Shown piece after piece: positions 25,078-34,326 of a DNA stretch of 41,268 nucleotides. Numbering within the stretch: the first letter of the stretch is position 1; every line of letters starts with the position of its first letter. The stretch lies in contig JALOLK010000018.1 in assembly GCA_025456015.1 (NCBI GenBank), forward strand, positions 1 through 41,268. The letters are read 5' to 3'. The notes under the pieces are model-generated. The model saw only the letters and a program-made list of their open reading frames with translations. It had not been told where the DNA came from and did not search any database. This DNA is from Candidatus Nanopelagicales bacterium (GTDB taxonomy: Bacteria; Actinomycetota; Actinomycetes; S36-B12; CAIYMF01). A program made the translations under genes and the position numbers.

Positions 25078-27437
25078 GCGCCCCGACGCTGGCGCGCGAG
25101 GCCGCGCGCGGCGCGCGCCGCCGCCCCGAGCGCCCGGATCGGGCCGGCGCCGTGCGCCAGGGCCTGGCCCGCAGCCGGTGGCGCGTGGGCCTGGCCGGCG
25201 CGCTCGCCGTGCTGCTGGCCTCCCTGGCCCTGCAGCCGCTGCTCGACGGCGCGTGGTGGCTCAGTCGCAGCATCGTGGTGGTGGCGGCCGTGACCCTGAC
25301 CGGCGTGCTCGTGCGGGCCGTGCGCGCGCCCGCCCCGTTGCAGCCGGTGGCCCAGGCGGTGGCCCTGCTCGTCACGCTCGTGGCGCTGTTCGTGGGCGAG
25401 TCCGCGCGGTGGGGCTTCCTGCCGGGACCCGCCGCGATCACCGCGCTGCGCGAGCTGGCCGCCTCCGGTCGGGCATTCGCCGAGCAGACGGTGGCGCCGG
25501 CCGGCTTCGACCCGGGCCTGCAGCTGCTCGTGGTGGCCGGCGTCGGCCTGGTGGCCCTCGTGGTGGACACGCTGGCCGTCGGGTTGGACCTGCCGGGACT
25601 CACGCTGGCCCCCCTCGGCGCCCTGTTCGTGGTGGCCTGGGCGATCGGGCGCGGGCAGGCCCCCCCGCTGGCCTTCGTCCTGGTCGCGGTGGCCTGGCTG
25701 CTGGTGCTGGCCTCGACGCAGCGTGACCGGGTGGCGGGCTGGGGTCCGGGGGCCAGGCCCGGCTCGGCTCTGGCCACCTTCGGGATCGGCGCGGTGGCCG
25801 TGGTCCTGGCGCTGGTCGCGGGGGGGCTGACCGCCCTGCGCGGCCCGGCCGGCTCGATCGGCGACTTCGGCGTCGGCACCGGCGGGGGCACCGTGACCCT
25901 CGACGCGATGGTGTCGCTGCGCCGCTCGCTGGTGCAGAACGACGATCGTGTCGTGCTCTCGTTCGCGACGACCGCGCAGTCACCGGACTACCTGCGGCTG
26001 GCCGTGCTCGAGGCGTTCGACGGCGAGCAGTGGCGCTCCGCCGGCCCCGCCGAGCTCGGCGCGCGGCCACCGCTCGCGCCCTCGGGGGTCGGTGCGGGGA
26101 CCGGCCCGCTGACCGAGTACCGCCTCGACGTCGGGCCACTCACCGGCACCACCCTGCCGAGCCCCTCCGGCACGATCGCGAGCCTCAACGACTGGCCGGT
26201 GGCGTTCGACCAGCGGACCTCCCTGCCGGTGCGCACCGACGGGGCCACGATCCAGGGTGAGCGGGTGGGCCTGGTCGCGGCCGTCCCAGCCCTGGACGCC
26301 CAGGTGCTGCGGGCGGCCAGCACCGCGGGCACGGCCGGGGCCGCCCTGGACCCGGCGAACCTGGCCGACCCGAGCCCCGTGGTCGCCGAGGAGCTCGGCG
26401 AGCTCGCCCGCGAGGTGACCGCGGGCGCCGAGACGCCCTACGACGCGGCCGTCGCCCTCCAGCGCTGGTTCACGACCGACGGCGGGTTCACCTACTCCAC
26501 CGCCATCGAGGGCGGCTCGGACGATGACGCGCTGGCCACCTTCCTCGACGAGCGCGTCGGGTACTGCGAGCAGTTCGCCGCCACGATGGCGCTCATGGCC
26601 CGCTCGATCGGGGTCCCCGCCCGGGTCGTCGTGGGCTTCACCCAAGGCCGTCCGGAGGGACCGCAGTGGGTGGTCCGCGGCACGGACGCCCACGCCTGGC
26701 CCGAGCTCTGGATGGGCTCCGCGGGATGGGTGCGGTTCGAGCCGACGCCCGGAGCGCCCACCGCCACGGTGCCCGCCTACTCCCGGCCGCTGGCCGAGGC
26801 CGCCGAGCCCACCGCGGCCCCCACCCAGGAGGGCTCGCAGACCGGGCCCACCGACGAGGCGCTGCCCGGCGGCATCCCGGAGGACGAGGGGATCGCTGCC
26901 GCCGGGGGCGGTGCAGCCAGCGGCGGTGCCCGCTGGTGGCCGCTGGGCCTGGCGCTGGGCCTGCTCGTGCTCGCCCTGCCCCTGGCCTGGCGCACCGCGC
27001 GACGCCGGCGGCGACTGGCCCGCGGCGATGGTGAGGCGGCCTACGCCGAGGTCGTCGACACCGCCGCCGACCTCGGCCTGCCCCTGCTCGGCAGCACGCC
27101 GCGGTCGGCCCTGGCCGAGGTGCGCCGGCTGGTCGGCGCGGCGCCCACCGCCGGCCCCGAGGTCGGCTCGGCGCTGGACCGCATCCAGCGAGCCGTCGAG
27201 TGGCAGCGCTACGGGCCGGCTGGGGCGGCCACGCCACGACGGGGCGCCCTGAGCGCCGACGTGGCGCTGGTCCGACGGGCGCTGGCAGGGCGCTGCGGCC
27301 CGGGGCGCCGGCTCGGCGCGCTGGTCGTGCCGCGCTCGCTGCTGCCGGGCACGCTGGTCGGTCCCGCGCCCCAGGCGCCGGACCGCTCGGGCGACGGCGG
27401 ATCCAGCCTCGCCGACGCCGGGACCCGGCACGCGTGA
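25074..27437 (+). CDS. Membrane-bound transglutaminase-like protein (TgpA type)
   Basis: Large membrane protein with an outside transglutaminase-core domain. 787 residues from GTG 25074: N-terminal basic tail, about six membrane segments (roughly 35-260), a DUF3488-like region, then the transglutaminase core with catalytic C498 in GYCEQFAATMALMARSIGVPARVVVG and H540 in GTDAHAWPELW, followed by GWVRFEPTPG, where the third catalytic residue is normally sought. After a Pro/Thr-rich linker there is one more membrane helix (about 620-645) and a cytoplasmic helical tail. Third gene of the moxR operon. Related proteins are protease-like or of unknown substrate. Confidence 0.9.
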   Translation: MSAPTLAREAARGARRRPERPDRAGAVRQGLARSRWRVGLAGALAVLLASLALQPLLDGAWWLSRSIVVVAAVTLTGVLVRAVRAPAPLQPVAQAVALLVTLVALFVGESARWGFLPGPAAITALRELAASGRAFAEQTVAPAGFDPGLQLLVVAGVGLVALVVDTLAVGLDLPGLTLAPLGALFVVAWAIGRGQAPPLAFVLVAVAWLLVLASTQRDRVAGWGPGARPGSALATFGIGAVAVVLALVAGGLTALRGPAGSIGDFGVGTGGGTVTLDAMVSLRRSLVQNDDRVVLSFATTAQSPDYLRLAVLEAFDGEQWRSAGPAELGARPPLAPSGVGAGTGPLTEYRLDVGPLTGTTLPSPSGTIASLNDWPVAFDQRTSLPVRTDGATIQGERVGLVAAVPALDAQVLRAASTAGTAGAALDPANLADPSPVVAEELGELAREVTAGAETPYDAAVALQRWFTTDGGFTYSTAIEGGSDDDALATFLDERVGYCEQFAATMALMARSIGVPARVVVGFTQGRPEGPQWVVRGTDAHAWPELWMGSAGWVRFEPTPGAPTATVPAYSRPLAEAAEPTAAPTQEGSQTGPTDEALPGGIPEDEGIAAAGGGAASGGARWWPLGLALGLLVLALPLAWRTARRRRRLARGDGEAAYAEVVDTAADLGLPLLGSTPRSALAEVRRLVGAAPTAGPEVGSALDRIQRAVEWQRYGPAGAATPRRGALSADVALVRRALAGRCGPGRRLGALVVPRSLLPGTLVGPAPQAPDRSGDGGSSLADAGTRHA

Positions 27438-27446
27438 GCGCCCCCG

Positions 27447-27461
27447 CCCGGCACTGCCGGG
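27447..27461 (+). terminator. Short hairpin after transglutaminase gene
   Basis: CCCGGC and GCCGGG pair around ACT, 9 bases past the stop of the moxR operon. Short stem, no T-run; weak terminator candidate. Confidence 0.3.
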
Positions 27462-27518
27462 TGGGTGCCTGCCCGACCACCGGACGACCCCGCCCCCACC
27501 CGGCGGCTGGGGCTGGGT

Positions 27519-27524
27519 GAGAAT
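27519..27524 (+). promoter_or_regulatory. Candidate leaderless -10 box for the lipase gene
   Basis: GAGAAT lies exactly 6 bases before GTG 27531, with no ribosome site between. This spacing is that of leaderless actinobacterial transcripts, whose first base is the start codon. No clear -35. Confidence 0.35.
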
Positions 27525-27530
27525 GCGCCG

Positions 27531-28358
27531 GTGACTGCGACCCCCGGCATCCTCGAGTCCCCCGACGGCACCCAGCTGCACGAGGCGTGGAGTGCCCCTG
27601 CCGAGCCGAGGGCCACGATCGTCCTCGTGCACGGCCTTGGCGAGCACTCGGGCCGGCACGCGCACGTCGCGCAGCGACTCGTGGACGCCGGCTACGCGGT
27701 GGAGCAGTTCGACCTGCGCGGGCACGGCCGCTCCCCGGGCATCCGCGGCCACGCCCCCTTCGCGGCGACGATGGACGACATCGAGGCAGCGCTGGATGCC
27801 GCCGAGACCCGGGTCCCGGGAGTGCCGCGCTTCCTGTGGGGGCACTCCCTGGGTGGCCTGCTCGTGATCACGTACGTGCTGCGGCGACGCCCGGCGCTCG
27901 CCGGTGTGGTGGTGAGCAGCGCCGGCCTGCGCAGCCCGGTGCTCGAGCAGCGGCTGAAGATCACCGCCGCCAGGCTGCTGGGATCACTCGCGCCCAGCGT
28001 GCCGATCCCGAGCGGCCTGGACGACAGCGGGCTGTCGCGCGATCCGAAGGTCATCGAGGCCTACCGGGCCGACCCGCTCGTCCATGACAAGGCCTCGCTC
28101 GCCCTGGGCAAGGACGGCGCCGAGGGGGCCTCCTGGGCACTGGCGCACGCTGGGGAGTTCGACCTGCCCCTGCTCATGTTCCACGGTTCGGACGACCCGG
28201 TGACCTACGCCCGCGGCAGCGAGGAGTTCGCCTCGGCGGTGCCCGGTGACGTGACCCTGCGGATCTACACGGGCCTCTACCACGAGCCGCACAACGAGCC
28301 GGAGCAGGACGAGGTGCTCACCGACGTGGTGGCCTGGTTGGACGCGCACTGCGCCTGA
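27531..28358 (+). CDS. Monoacylglycerol lipase-like alpha/beta hydrolase
   Basis: Serine hydrolase probably acting on monoacylglycerols or lysophospholipids. 275 residues: oxyanion HGLGEHSGRH (34-43), FDLRGHGRSPG, nucleophile S106 in WGHSLGGL, acid D221 or D222 in FHGSDDPVT, and catalytic H251 in LYHEPHNEPE; the last motif is typical of monoglyceride lipases. No signal peptide or membrane segment, so cytoplasmic. GTG 27531 is chosen because it gives a normal N-terminus; it may be translated from a leaderless message. Convergent with the DUF3040 gene. Confidence 0.88.
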   Translation: MTATPGILESPDGTQLHEAWSAPAEPRATIVLVHGLGEHSGRHAHVAQRLVDAGYAVEQFDLRGHGRSPGIRGHAPFAATMDDIEAALDAAETRVPGVPRFLWGHSLGGLLVITYVLRRRPALAGVVVSSAGLRSPVLEQRLKITAARLLGSLAPSVPIPSGLDDSGLSRDPKVIEAYRADPLVHDKASLALGKDGAEGASWALAHAGEFDLPLLMFHGSDDPVTYARGSEEFASAVPGDVTLRIYTGLYHEPHNEPEQDEVLTDVVAWLDAHCA

Positions 28359-28406
28359 GGCGATGGGGCTTGCCCCGCCACGGGGGTCGCTCGGGGGTCG
28401 CTCGGT

Positions 28407-28420
28407 GGGCGTCGACGCCC
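28407..28420. terminator. Perfect palindrome between convergent genes
   Basis: GGGCGTCGACGCCC is a 14-base perfect palindrome in the 67-bp gap between the convergent lipase and DUF3040 genes, preceded by an 11-base direct repeat CGGGGGTCGCT (28381-28402). It could terminate transcription in both directions; the hairpin loop would be small. Confidence 0.35.
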
Positions 28421-28425
28421 AGCGG

Positions 28426-28860
28426 TCAGAAGTCGCCGCGCTCCCGGCGGCGGCGCCACCGCTCCTCCATGCGCTCGGTCAGCGAGCCGCTGGGACGGGC
28501 GGGGCGGGCACGGCGCTGGGGCCGGGCTGCGGTGGTGGCACCAGGGGCTCCGGCCGCCGCGGGGCCGCCGGGCTGGGCGCCCGCCTGCTGGGGGGCCGGA
28601 CGCATGGCCATGACCACCAGCCAGATGCCCCCGAGCATCGCGACGAAGCCCAGCACGCCGACGGGCACGAGCTGGGTGGCCACGCCGGTGACGAGCAGCG
28701 CCATGCCGGCCAGCAGGGCCAGCACCCCGAGGATCACGCGCCGGCGATCCCCGGCGATGGTGCGCGCGTTGCGCATGCTCGTGGCGAACTTGGGGTCCTC
28801 GGCGTAGAGCGCACGCTCCATCTGCTCGAGCAGGCGCTGTTCGTGCTCTGAGAGCGGCAC
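28426..28860 (-). CDS. DUF3040 small membrane protein
   Basis: Actinobacterial membrane protein of unknown function, 144 residues, from GTG 28860 behind GGGAGGT. It opens PLSEHEQRLLEQMERALYAEDP, the DUF3040 signature, has two membrane segments (about 41-60 and 64-86) and a basic, Ala/Pro-rich C-terminal tail ending ERMEERWRRRRERGDF. The gene usually lies near dinB and mraZ in actinobacteria, as here. It has its own promoter, so it may not depend on the SOS-controlled genes upstream. Confidence 0.85.
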   Translation of the reverse strand: MPLSEHEQRLLEQMERALYAEDPKFATSMRNARTIAGDRRRVILGVLALLAGMALLVTGVATQLVPVGVLGFVAMLGGIWLVVMAMRPAPQQAGAQPGGPAAAGAPGATTAARPQRRARPARPSGSLTERMEERWRRRRERGDF

Positions 28861-28900
28861 GGTGACCTCCCGAGGATCGCCGGGACCGGTGGACAGGTTC

Positions 28901-28929
28901 AGGATAGGCAGGGTCGGCCGGATTGGAAA
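28901..28929 (-). promoter_or_regulatory. Promoter of the DUF3040 gene
   Basis: Minus strand TTTCCA (28924-28929), 17-base spacer, TATCCT (28901-28906); start near 28894 and a leader of about 34 bases containing the GGGAGGT ribosome site. Confidence 0.5.
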
Positions 28930-28976
28930 CCCGAGGCCCCCATGTCGGGCGTGGCGCTCGTCGGCCGAGGGCCCCG

Positions 28977-30224
28977 TCAGCCGGCAGGGGGGTCCGCGGA
29001 GGGGTGCTCGGGCAGCAGGCGCGCCGGGCGAACCGCGTCCCGGCCGAACCGGTCGGCCAGGCGGTCGACCGCCTCCTCCGCCTCGCGCCACCCCCGTTCG
29101 GGGGCGCCGAGGACCAGCTGGGCCTCGACCTCGTCGGCCTCGACGATGCCCTCCACCCGCACGCCCACCAGACGGATGCGCGCCCGGTCCAGGCGCAGGG
29201 CCAGGTACAGCGCCCGGGCCTCGTGGAAGATCTCCCGGCTCACGTCCGTCGGCACCCGCCGGGTGTGCGAGCGGGTGATCGTCGTGAAGTCGGCGAAACG
29301 GACCTTGATCGACACGGTGCTCCCGGCGAACCCGGCTCGGCGCAGCCGGGCGCCGACCTTCTCGGAGAGCCGGAGCAGCTCGGCGAGGATGACGTCGGGG
29401 TCGTCGACATCGCGGGCGAAGGTCTCCTCGTTGCCGATGCTGCGCTCGCGCTCGAGGGTGCTGACCGTGCGCTCGTCACGGCCCCACGCCAGCTCGGCAA
29501 GATGGTTGCCGGCCGCCCGGCCCAGCGCGCGGACCAGGGTGGCGCGGGGGGTGTGGGCGATGTCCCCGACCGTGCGCAGGCCGAGCCGGTGCAGCTGCTC
29601 CTCGGTGCGCTCCCCCACCCCCCACAGGGCGCCGACGGGCATGGGGTGCAGGAACGAGACCACCCGGTCCGCGGGCACCACGAGCAGGCCGTCGGGCTTG
29701 CACTGCGTCGAGGCGAGCTTGGCCACGAACTTCGTCGGCGCCACCCCCACCGAGCAGGTGATGCCCTGCTCGTCGTGCACCTGGGCCCGGATCAGCTCGG
29801 CCACCTGCCGGGGGGAACCGAGCACCCGCCGCGCCCCGCTGACATCGAGGAAGGCCTCGTCGAGGCTGAGCGGCTCGACCCGGGGCGTGATCGCGGTGAA
29901 CATCGCCATCACCGCCGAGGACACCTCGGCGTAATGGTGGTGGTCCGGCGGCACCACGACGATGTCGGGGGCCAGCCGCAGGGCGCGGCTCATCGGCATC
30001 GCCGAATGGATGCCGTACTGGCGCGCCTCGTAGGTCGCGGCCACCACGACCCCGCGACTGCCGGCGCCGCCGACGATCATCGGCCGGCCGCGCAGCTCGG
30101 GACGACGGGCGACCTCCACCGAGGCGAAGAAGGCGTCCATGTCCACGTGCAGGATGGGGCAGCCCTCGTCGTCGTCGCCGAGGCCGGTGGGCGCGCGTGG
30201 CCGCGTGATCTGGCTGCGACTCAC
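28977..30224 (-). CDS. dinB: Y-family DNA polymerase IV (DinB)
   Basis: Translesion polymerase that copies past damaged bases. 415 residues from GTG 30224 (AGGAGGT with 6-base spacing). Catalytic acids are intact: D28 in HVDMDAFFASVE and D122/E123 in LSLDEAFLD, so this is an active polymerase and not the ImuB adaptor, which lacks them. The little-finger domain follows, and QLVLG (369-373) is the beta-clamp-binding pentapeptide. A short N-terminal tail (1-20) precedes the fold. It lies 93 bases after dnaE2 on the same strand, with no terminator that I can see, so it may share the LexA-controlled promoter at 35314-35342. Confidence 0.94.
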   Translation of the reverse strand: MSRSQITRPRAPTGLGDDDEGCPILHVDMDAFFASVEVARRPELRGRPMIVGGAGSRGVVVAATYEARQYGIHSAMPMSRALRLAPDIVVVPPDHHHYAEVSSAVMAMFTAITPRVEPLSLDEAFLDVSGARRVLGSPRQVAELIRAQVHDEQGITCSVGVAPTKFVAKLASTQCKPDGLLVVPADRVVSFLHPMPVGALWGVGERTEEQLHRLGLRTVGDIAHTPRATLVRALGRAAGNHLAELAWGRDERTVSTLERERSIGNEETFARDVDDPDVILAELLRLSEKVGARLRRAGFAGSTVSIKVRFADFTTITRSHTRRVPTDVSREIFHEARALYLALRLDRARIRLVGVRVEGIVEADEVEAQLVLGAPERGWREAEEAVDRLADRFGRDAVRPARLLPEHPSADPPAG

Positions 30225-30317
30225 CGTCCACCTCCTGCTCGATCCCCGTGCGCTGCCCGCACCCGCCCCGCCGCCGTCGTGGTGGGTGCCCCCACTGTGC
30301 ACCCTGGTGGGCCGGGG

Positions 30318-33300
30318 TCACCATCCGCTGCTGCCCGGGCTGGCGTGCCAGAGCCTGCTCGGCGGCCGACGGCCCTGGCCCGGCTGCCCCTCGGTGGGCT
30401 TGGGCACCGCACCGGGCTCACCACCGGCGGGCTTCACGTCGGCGTACGGCGACTGCTTGAACCCGCTGGCGTGCACGAGGACCCGCCGGCGCTGGCCCAT
30501 GCCCCCGGACACGCCGCGACCCACCCCCACCGGTGCCGGTCCGACCGGCCCGGCAGGGTCGGCGTCGGTCACCGGCACGTCGACCACCTCGACCTCCGGG
30601 CGGCGCCGTGGGTCGACCACCGGGAAGGTGGCCAGGTGGGCCGCCACCGCGTGGCGCCCCCCGGCCTGCCACACCTCGTGCAGGGGCCCGAGCTCCCAGC
30701 AGCCGGTGGCCCGGATCGACAGGCCCCGTGGCCCGGTGCGCCGGACCAGGCCGCGGACCATGAGCAGCCAGCCGCCGAACACCGTGCTGGCGTAGGGGTC
30801 CTGGGCATCCTCGAAGAAGGTGGCGTCGACCGGCCCGGTCGAGTCGTCCAGGGTCAGGAAGACCACGCGCCGACCGCTGCGGATGGGTGGGGTCTGGGTG
30901 GCGACCTTGACCCCGGCGACCCACACCTGGGCACCGCTGCGCTGGTCGAGCAGCGCGTGCGCCGGCACCACCGCGAGGTCGGCCAGCATCGGCCGGTAGA
31001 AGTCCAGCACGTGATGGCTGACGTCCATGCCGAGCACGTCGAGCTCGGCGCGGACCCGTTCGCTGGGGGTCATCTCCGGTAGTCCGCTGCTGCGCCCGGC
31101 GGGCGCCAGCGGCAGGTCCAGGGCCAGCTGCACGGCGCCGGCCCGGACCACGGCCGGTGCCTGCGACTGGGCGGCGGCGGCCAGCACCGGGTCGACCGGG
31201 TGGTGCGCCCGGTCGCCCCGGCCGGGCGCCCCAGCCGGCTCGGCGGCGCCGGGGGGTGCCGCCGAGCCGGTGGTGCGCCCCCGGCCCCAGGCCGGGGCGG
31301 CCCGGTCGGCCCCGGGGTCGGCACGGCCGGGCTGCCGACCGGCGGGAGCCAGCACGCGGCCGGCCCGTCCGGCCGTGGCGCGGCCGCGTCCCGTGGCCCG
31401 CACGCTGCGGGACAGGCGGTCGAGGTCGGCCACCTCGAGCAGCAGGTCACGCCGGGTGGTCCGCCCGCGCGGCCGGGCACCGGCCTCGAGGTCGATGCCG
31501 TAGATCGCGTCGAACCCGCCGGTGAGCACGAGGTGCTCGACCACCGGGAGCGAGACCACCGCCCGGGTCCAGAAGTCCGACAGCGAGGCGTAGGGCTGGC
31601 CGGCGACGATGCGCTCGACCTCGGCCGCCGAGATGCCCTTCACCTCGGTGAACGGCAGGCGGATGCCGTGCTCGCTGCCGTCCGGCAGGTCCGGCAGGGT
31701 CGGCCGGGCCGCGGGGGTGGGGCACCGCTCGACGCGGTACACCCGGTCGGAGCGGTTCACGTCCACCCCGAGGATGGTGATGCCCAGGTTGCGGGCGTCG
31801 TCGAGGATCAGCCGCTTGGGGTACATGCCGGGGTCATGGGTGAGCACCCCGGCCAGGAAGGCCGCCGGGTGGTGGGCCTTCAACCACGCCGACTGGTAGG
31901 TGGGCAGGGCGAAGGCCGCGGCGTGGGCCTTGCAGAAGCCGAACGAGGCGAACGAGCGCAGGATGTCCCACACCTGCTCGACCACCGGGAGCGGATAGCC
32001 CCGGCCGAGCGCCAGCGGGTAGAACCAGGCGCGCACCTGGGCCTGGCCCTCCGGCGAGCCCATGCTCCGGCGCATCTCGTCACCCTCGGCGAGGCTGCAC
32101 CCGGTCATCACCGCGATCACCCCGATGACCTGCTCGTGGAACACCACCACCCCGCAGGTCCCGGCCAGCACCGGCTCGAGGTCGGGGTGCGGGTACACCG
32201 GCTCGGCCCAGCCCTGCCGGGCGCGCAGGAACGGGTTCACCATGTCGGACTTCACCGGCCCGGGCCGGAACAGCGAGATGTCGATGATGAGGTCCTCGAA
32301 CGTCTCGGGCCCGAACTTGCCGATCAGCTCGCGCTGGCCGGGCGACTCGATCTGGAAGCACCCCAGCGTGTGGGTGGTGCGGATCATGGCGAACGTGGCC
32401 GGGTCGTCGAGGGGCAGCGCGTCGAGGGCCACGGGCGGCTGGCCGATCCGGACCACCTCGTCGAGGGCGTGCGCCATCGCCGACTGCATGCGGATGCCGA
32501 GCACGTCGAGCTTGAGCAGGCCCATGTCCTCGACCGCGTCCTTGTCGAACTGGCTCATCGGGAACCCCATCCAGCTGGCCTCGACCGGGGTGCGGTCCAG
32601 CAGCGAGCCGTCGGAGAGCAGCACCCCGCACGGGTGCAGCGCCACGTGGCGGGGCAGGCCGTCGAGGGCCTCGACGAGGTCCAGGAAGCCGTCGAGCCGG
32701 CCGGTCTGGGCCAGCCGGCCCAGGCCCGATGCCCGCAGCTCGGGCAGGTCGGCCAGGGCCGCGCGGGCATCCCGGGCCCGGATGTGCGGGAAGGCCTTCG
32801 CGAACGCGTCGACCTCGCCGGGCGGCAGGCCCAGCGCGGCCCCGACGTCGCGCACCGCATGGCGCACCCGGTAGGTGTCCATCATCGACACGGCGACGCA
32901 GCGCTCGCCGCCGAACCGCTCGAGGATCCTGGTGTAGATCTCGGTCCGCCGGGCGGACTCCACGTCGATGTCGATGTCGGGCAGCGCCCGGCGCAGCGGT
33001 GACAGGAACCGCTCCATGATGAGCCCGTGGGCCATCGGGTCCACCCCGGAGATCCCGAGCAGGTGGTTCACCAGGCTGCCCGCACCCGAGCCCCGGGCGG
33101 CCACCCGCACCCCCATCCCCCGGATGAGGTCGACCACCTCGGCGACGGTGAGGAAGTAGCCGCCGTAGCCGAGGGTGGCGATCGTGGCCAGCTCGGCCTC
33201 GAGCCGCTCGCTGGCGGCCCGGTGGGCACGCAGCGTGACGTACCGGTCGGCCAGCGCGGCCTCGCAGCGGTGCCGCAGCACCCGGTCGGCCAGCGCGGCC

Positions 33301-34322
33301 TGGGCCGAGACGGGTGCCGATCGCAGGTCGGCACGGTCCAGGCCCGGCGCCCCTGCGGGGAACAGCACGTCGAGCTCGGGCACGTGCACCGAGCCCAGGC
33401 CCAGGTCGGCGGTGGGGTCCAGGCGGCAGGCGTCGGCCAGGTCCAGCGTCGCGGCGAGCAGCCGCTGGGCCCCGGCCCGCCCGGCGCCCAGGGCGTCGGC
33501 CACCTCGGCGGCCATCGCCTGCATCGCCGGGGTGTCCTTGAGGTAGCCCTGGGCGTTGGCGCGGTCGAGGTGGCGCGGGTCCAACGGGACCAGGCGGCGG
33601 ATCGCGTCGAGGACGTCGACGACCGGCGCCTGCTCGGGCGTGAGGTGCCGCACGGCGTTGGTGAGCACCGCCGGCACGCCCAGCTGCCCGGCGAAGCCGA
33701 GCATCCGGGCCGCGAACGCGGTGGACAGCGCGGCCCGCTCGCCACGGGCGGCGCTGCGGTGCGAGACCACCTCGATGCGCACCGCGGGCCCGAGGGCCTC
33801 GCGCCACCCGGCCAGCAGGTGGGCGGCCTCATCCGGCCGCCGCCGGGCCAGGGCACGGCCGACGTCGGACTGCGGCCCGAGCAGGGCGACGAGGCCAGCG
33901 GCATGGGCCCCCACCTGGGCCAGGGTCGCCAGCGGCTGGCCGCGCTCCCCCGACAGGTGGGCCGCCGAGATCAGCCGGCACAGCGACGCCCAGCCCCGGG
34001 CCCCCTGCGCGAGCAGCACCACGCGGGCATGCCCCGGGTCCACCGCGACGCCGCCCCGGGCGGGGGTCCCGGGACGACGTCGCGGCGGACCCGGGACGGC
34101 CTCCTGCGCCGCGACCGCGAGGTCGACGCCGAGGATCGGGCTGATCCCGGCCTCCCGGCAGGCCAGCGCGAAGGTCACCGCCCCGTAGGCCCCGTCCCGG
34201 TCGGTGAGGGCCAGGGCGTCCTGGCCCAGCGCGACCGCGCGCTCGACCAGGGCCTGGGGGGCGGCCGTGCCGTAGCGCAGCGACGACCCCGAGGCGACAT
34301 GGAGGTGGACGAACCCCGGCAT
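30318..34322 (-). CDS. dnaE2: Error-prone DNA polymerase III alpha subunit DnaE2
   Basis: C-family polymerase for damage-induced mutagenesis. 1334 residues from ATG 34322. N-terminal PHP domain begins GFVHLHVASGSSLRYG; polymerase motif GSGAGSLVNHLLGISGVDP is followed by the catalytic PDIDID (448-453) and CGVVVFHEQVIG. Near residues 965-1055 there is an Arg/Gly/Pro/Ala-rich low-complexity insert ending before QLALDL (1065-1070), a clamp-motif-like sequence; then the OB domain (VWVAGVKVATQTPP, DSTGPVDATFFED) and the DnaE2-type end LWHASPGSSGW. It is about 200 residues longer than the mycobacterial protein (about 1080), mostly through this insert. The start lies 4 bases after the HEPN gene stop. 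Confidence 0.94.
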   Translation of the reverse strand: MPGFVHLHVASGSSLRYGTAAPQALVERAVALGQDALALTDRDGAYGAVTFALACREAGISPILGVDLAVAAQEAVPGPPRRRPGTPARGGVAVDPGHARVVLLAQGARGWASLCRLISAAHLSGERGQPLATLAQVGAHAAGLVALLGPQSDVGRALARRRPDEAAHLLAGWREALGPAVRIEVVSHRSAARGERAALSTAFAARMLGFAGQLGVPAVLTNAVRHLTPEQAPVVDVLDAIRRLVPLDPRHLDRANAQGYLKDTPAMQAMAAEVADALGAGRAGAQRLLAATLDLADACRLDPTADLGLGSVHVPELDVLFPAGAPGLDRADLRSAPVSAQAALADRVLRHRCEAALADRYVTLRAHRAASERLEAELATIATLGYGGYFLTVAEVVDLIRGMGVRVAARGSGAGSLVNHLLGISGVDPMAHGLIMERFLSPLRRALPDIDIDVESARRTEIYTRILERFGGERCVAVSMMDTYRVRHAVRDVGAALGLPPGEVDAFAKAFPHIRARDARAALADLPELRASGLGRLAQTGRLDGFLDLVEALDGLPRHVALHPCGVLLSDGSLLDRTPVEASWMGFPMSQFDKDAVEDMGLLKLDVLGIRMQSAMAHALDEVVRIGQPPVALDALPLDDPATFAMIRTTHTLGCFQIESPGQRELIGKFGPETFEDLIIDISLFRPGPVKSDMVNPFLRARQGWAEPVYPHPDLEPVLAGTCGVVVFHEQVIGVIAVMTGCSLAEGDEMRRSMGSPEGQAQVRAWFYPLALGRGYPLPVVEQVWDILRSFASFGFCKAHAAAFALPTYQSAWLKAHHPAAFLAGVLTHDPGMYPKRLILDDARNLGITILGVDVNRSDRVYRVERCPTPAARPTLPDLPDGSEHGIRLPFTEVKGISAAEVERIVAGQPYASLSDFWTRAVVSLPVVEHLVLTGGFDAIYGIDLEAGARPRGRTTRRDLLLEVADLDRLSRSVRATGRGRATAGRAGRVLAPAGRQPGRADPGADRAAPAWGRGRTTGSAAPPGAAEPAGAPGRGDRAHHPVDPVLAAAAQSQAPAVVRAGAVQLALDLPLAPAGRSSGLPEMTPSERVRAELDVLGMDVSHHVLDFYRPMLADLAVVPAHALLDQRSGAQVWVAGVKVATQTPPIRSGRRVVFLTLDDSTGPVDATFFEDAQDPYASTVFGGWLLMVRGLVRRTGPRGLSIRATGCWELGPLHEVWQAGGRHAVAAHLATFPVVDPRRRPEVEVVDVPVTDADPAGPVGPAPVGVGRGVSGGMGQRRRVLVHASGFKQSPYADVKPAGGEPGAVPKPTEGQPGQGRRPPSRLWHASPGSSGW

Positions 34323-34326
34323 GTGG

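Noticed and set aside
29476-30324. A long minus-strand frame overlapping the dinB N-terminus
   Set aside because: Shadow of dinB in another frame; dinB has the catalytic motifs and a ribosome site.
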